Source: JAIXWP01 sp965247015
GTDB taxonomy: Bacteria; Bacteroidota; Bacteroidia; Flavobacteriales_D; Sanyastnellaceae
Direction: 5' to 3'
DNA length: 64,000 nt
Assembly (NCBI GenBank): GCA_965247015.1
Contig: CBDFGG010000002.1
Location: forward strand, 62,001 to 126,000
Part shown: piece by piece, positions 61,656-64,000 of the stretch
Layout of the letters: every line of letters starts with the position of its first letter
Position numbering within the stretch: position 1 is the first letter of the stretch
Position numbers and translations under genes: made by a program
Notes under the pieces: generated by a model
What the model saw: the letters and a program-made list of their open reading frames with translations, nothing else
Told to the model about the DNA's origin: nothing
Database searches by the model: none

Positions 61656-62918
61656 ATGACAGAGCGTAATTTTTATAAGATGTTTTTAGAACGCAAAGGG
61701 GTGCAAATGCTCCTTGGTAGTGGGCTTTCAAAAATATTGGGTTTTGTTTCTGTCTTGATTGTTACGCATTGGTCGACCGAACAATCATTCGGTTCTTTTT
61801 CCTATGCGCAGAGTATTGTCAACGCCATCATTCCATTGATGGGTGTGGGTGCTTATCAGGCTTATGTTCGCTATGCGGCTGACAATGCAGATATTGATCT
61901 CAAGAAAAAATTGTATGCCTATGCTTATAGCAGAGGGATGGTGTTTTCCTTGATACTAGCGGTTTTACTATTTATCTCTGCGCCGATTGTTTGTGTCGAA
62001 CTACCTGAGAGCACAGTTTCATTTCAAATTTTGTCTTTCACTGTTGTGACTACGCTCTTCATGGAGTACGTGAAGAGTCATGCGCGGAGTATGCACAAGA
62101 ATGACTACTCTGGGTGGATTGATACATGGTATGCCATTTCACTTGTTGCCTTAAGTCTCGTGTTGACGCTGCTTTATGGAGTGAAAGGCTATGCAATTGC
62201 GATATTGATTTCTCCTTTGATAGCGGCGCTGCCTTACAGTTTGAAGTTGAATGCCCCATTGATTGCGTGGCCGAAGTGGGAGAATGTTGTTCCAGTAGGG
62301 TTTTGGAAGTATGGCATCTTTACCTCTGTGGGAGCGATTATCGCTCAGATGTTTTTTACGATTGATATCATTCAAATGGGGCGTCTGATTGTTGATTCAG
62401 ACAAGGTGATTGCGTTGTATCGCATTTCAGTGATTGTTCCGATGGCCATGTTGATCTTGCCTTCGACGATTGCGGCTACGGATTACGTGAGTAATTCCGA
62501 AATGAAGCATAATGCTGCGGCTTTGAGAAACTATATGAGGGGTTATTGGAAAGTAATGATATGGCTGACGCCGCTATTGCTGGTGTCTGTGGGCTTATTA
62601 GCGCCGCATATATTGAGGTTGTTTGGAACATACTATGCTTCACAGCCCGAGATTATGTATGTTGCTTTAATAGGAGTGGGGGGCGGTTATTTGTTGAGAG
62701 TACCTTTTGGTAATTTACTTTCCGCTGTTGGCCGGGCAGATATCAATACCTATGTGAATATAGGAGTGTTGCTTGCGGCATTCTTGTTGTGCCAGTGGGC
62801 GATACCATTATGGGGTGTATTTGGCGCTGCCGTAGTGATGGCTGTAATGATGTGGTTGAACGGATTGGCCAGTATGATTTTCTTTATTCGCTATTACAAA
62901 GGCTTATCGAAGGCCTGA
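61656..62918 (+). CDS. Polysaccharide flippase (Wzx/MATE-like)
   Basis: 421 residues from ATG 61656 (the TTG at 61653 is an alternative). About twelve membrane helices, with the N-terminal pattern KGVQMLLGSGLSKILGFVSVLIVTHWSTEQSFGSFSYAQSIV, typical of the MOP-superfamily exporters that flip undecaprenyl-linked O-antigen or capsule repeats. No glycosyltransferase genes are adjacent, which is unusual for wzx. Substrate unknown. Confidence 0.87.
   Translation: MTERNFYKMFLERKGVQMLLGSGLSKILGFVSVLIVTHWSTEQSFGSFSYAQSIVNAIIPLMGVGAYQAYVRYAADNADIDLKKKLYAYAYSRGMVFSLILAVLLFISAPIVCVELPESTVSFQILSFTVVTTLFMEYVKSHARSMHKNDYSGWIDTWYAISLVALSLVLTLLYGVKGYAIAILISPLIAALPYSLKLNAPLIAWPKWENVVPVGFWKYGIFTSVGAIIAQMFFTIDIIQMGRLIVDSDKVIALYRISVIVPMAMLILPSTIAATDYVSNSEMKHNAAALRNYMRGYWKVMIWLTPLLLVSVGLLAPHILRLFGTYYASQPEIMYVALIGVGGGYLLRVPFGNLLSAVGRADINTYVNIGVLLAAFLLCQWAIPLWGVFGAAVVMAVMMWLNGLASMIFFIRYYKGLSKA
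61776..61793. repeat. Dispersed palindrome copy 9 (exact arms)
   Basis: ACCGAA-CAATCA-TTCGGT inside the flippase gene, encoding TEQSFG; identical over all 18 bases to copy 1. Confidence 0.8.
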
Positions 62919-63118
62919 TAGCCAGCTGATAATGAGTCTATTCAATTTTTTTTACGAAAGATTTTGCAAATATCAATTCAAACTTGTAATATTGCACCCC
63001 TTTTCAAAGGAAAAGAAATGAATTGACATACTCCTCACCATGAATCGGTGCTTTATCTCGTCAAGGCGGGATGCTAGAGTCAAGTGGTAATTTAATTAGA
63101 GTGTTCCTCTACTTAAAT

Positions 63119-63192
63119 TCCCTAGTAGCTCAGCTGGTTAGAGCACATGACTGTTAATCATGGGGTCCCTGGTTCGAGCCCAGGCTGGGGAG
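63119..63192 (+). tRNA. tRNA-Asn (GTT)
   Basis: 74-nt cloverleaf. Acceptor stem TCCCTAG / CTGGGGA with one G-T pair, D-loop AGCTCAGCTGGTTAGAGC, anticodon stem CATGA / TCATG with loop CTGTTAA (anticodon GTT), T-arm CCTGG-TTCGAGC-CCAGG. Discriminator G. The 3' CCA is not encoded. A near-palindrome (63089-63119) lies directly upstream. Confidence 0.95.
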
Positions 63193-63205
63193 CACTGTTA
63201 GTGCC

Positions 63206-63236
63206 AAGGCTGCAAGAAATTGCAGCCTTTTTTTTT
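63206..63236 (+). terminator. tRNA-Asn terminator
   Basis: Stem AAGGCTGCAA / TTGCAGCCTT with a 4-nt loop and a run of nine or more T residues. Confidence 0.9.
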
Positions 63237-63266
63237 GTGGTTACCCTTATTCCTGATCGTTCGTTC

Positions 63267-63342
63267 GTCCCCCAATTAGCATTGGGGGCAAGCATCAGAA
63301 GGCATGCTGCGCATGCTGTCTCATTAATATGAAGTAGTTTTA
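63267..63342. repeat. 76-bp double-hairpin repeat, copy 1
   Basis: It contains the hairpins CCCCCAAT-tagc-ATTGGGGG and GCATGC-tgc-GCATGC, and ends GAAGTAGTTTTA. Nearly identical to 63431-63506 in the same orientation. Confidence 0.9.
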
Positions 63343-63376
63343 TAAGGAGTGGCATTCGAGACCTTTGTCATTTATT

Positions 63377-63428
63377 CTCGGCTTTGCCGAGATCATTTGT
63401 CATTTGTCATTTGTCTCTTGTCATTTGA
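63377..63428. repeat. CTCGGC hairpin plus heptamers
   Basis: CTCGGC-TTT-GCCGAG followed by ATCATTTGT and units CATTTGT, CATTTGT, CTCTTGT, CATTTGA. It matches the block at 60524-60575 and lies between the two 76-bp repeats. Confidence 0.85.
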
Positions 63429-63430
63429 TT

Positions 63431-63506
63431 GTCCCCCAATTAGCATTGGGGGCAAGCATCAGAAGGCATGCTACACATGCTGTCTCATTCACGTGAAGTA
63501 GTTTTA
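63431..63506. repeat. 76-bp double-hairpin repeat, copy 2
   Basis: Differs from copy 1 mainly in the second hairpin loop region (TACACATGC for TGCGCATGC) and at five bases before TGAAGTAG. The first hairpin is unchanged. Confidence 0.9.
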
Positions 63507-63667
63507 ATCTGTGCGCTGTTTGAGAATCGAGAATTTTTCTTTAGTCTCGATTGACCGGCACGAAATACAATTTTTAATGCACGAGTTGCATTATCGCAAC
63601 CTTTTTTCTGAGTGGCCCGTAGAAAGTGCCATACCCAAGTGTAAAGAACTTTCTAATAGAGGACAAA

Positions 63668-64000
63668 ATGAAAAATGTACTACTCACCATTACTGCTTTA
63701 GCTCTCTCGCTAGCCAGCCTATCACAGGCCCCGGGCGGCGTTTCGTCGGGCTTAGCCATTTGGCTCAAAGCGGATGCTGGTACATCGAGCTCAACAAATG
63801 GTGCATTCCTTTCTTCATGGAATGACCAATCTGGCAATGGAATCAACGCGACACAATCGGATCCATCGAATACGCCGCGACCTCGTTTTGCAACGAATAT
63901 CATGAACGGAAATCCCGCTATCGAATTCAACGGTGGCGGTAAGTTTTTTAATATCAACCTCTCTTCACTTGGCACTGAATACACCATTATTACTGTCCTT
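63668..64000 (+). CDS. Secreted LamG-like protein (3' truncated by window)
   Basis: ATG 63668 opens a frame without stop to the window end (111 codons). Signal peptide MKNVLLTITALALSLASLSQ, then APGGVSSGLAIWLKADAGTS, SSWNDQSGNGINATQSDPSN and NGNPAIEFNGGG. This is the standard start of concanavalin/LamG-type surface proteins of Flavobacteriia, many of which are very large and carry a T9SS domain at the end. The end is outside the window. The longer opposite-strand frame over the same bases (63574-63987) has no such signature. Confidence 0.82.
   Translation, partial: MKNVLLTITALALSLASLSQAPGGVSSGLAIWLKADAGTSSSTNGAFLSSWNDQSGNGINATQSDPSNTPRPRFATNIMNGNPAIEFNGGGKFFNINLSSLGTEYTIITVL

Larger units (their letters stand above)
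63193..63667. other. Gene-free region after tRNA-Asn
   Basis: 475 bp holding the tRNA terminator, two copies of a 76-bp double-hairpin repeat, a CTCGGC hairpin with heptamers between them, and two GAGAATC units (63522-63535). No supported ORF. Confidence 0.8.

Noticed and set aside
63574..63987. 137-codon minus-strand frame near the window end
   Set aside because: The plus strand from 63668 encodes a signal peptide and a typical LamG-type surface-protein start; the minus frame has no recognisable feature.

Overview
The window is a chromosomal segment of a Bacteroidota bacterium, most likely a Flavobacteriales relative. The signs are type IX secretion (T9SS) C-terminal sorting domains on at least five large exported proteins, promoters with a -7 box TAnnTTTG and a -33 TTG, A-rich translation starts without Shine-Dalgarno sequences, small Cys lipoproteins, and family-typical gene sets (MbnP/MbnH, DUF3592, NUDIX-type sugar regulators). 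No prophage, CRISPR array or rRNA operon is visible. The one intact mobile element is an IS3-family insertion sequence.

Layout. 1-8710: two giant T9SS proteins with related C-terminal modules; the first is a 5'-truncated lysyl-oxidase-like protein with all catalytic residues. 8793-23144: a carbohydrate locus that looks like a beta-glucan utilisation system. It has an MFS sugar importer, a T9SS double-CBM protein, a NUDIX-fold regulator, a clan GH-A hydrolase, two outer-membrane barrels, two lipoproteins, GH3 and GH16. There is no SusC/SusD pair. Two matching 25-bp operators (core 12446-12470 and 14604-14628) tie its three transcription units together. 23227-25714: a solitary MbnP-like lipoprotein, then the IS3 element sitting inside a heptamer repeat array. 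25838-27024: peroxiredoxin, thioredoxin and a small conserved protein. 27107-31871: serine hydrolase, AraC regulator and TonB-receptor-like barrel in one operon. 31896-34679: MbnP, MbnH and a barrel protein, probably for copper handling. 34786-40925: housekeeping genes pssA, purS, infB, nusA, rimP. 41073-52350: SpoIIE-type phosphatase, lysS, a small XRE regulator, a T9SS sortilin-like protein, gcvP and a free-methionine-sulfoxide reductase. 52347-62918: lipoproteins, a TPR protein, a second serine hydrolase, small envelope proteins, rlmN, a PfkB kinase and a flippase. 63119-64000: tRNA-Asn, repeats and the start of another secreted protein.

The most unusual material is non-coding or superimposed on coding sequence: (1) an 18-bp palindrome ACCGAA-N6-TTCGGT found nine times (six with exact arms), always inside genes and in two reading frames; (2) inverted arrays of degenerate 7-bp units, in three sequence families, that begin at or beside stop codons of infB, lysS and the PfkB gene; (3) three promoters of the form TGTAAC-N17-CGT[C/T], which look like ECF-sigma promoters, in front of envelope genes; (4) a perfect NUDIX-regulator operator that overlaps the core promoter of a glucan locus lacking SusCD.
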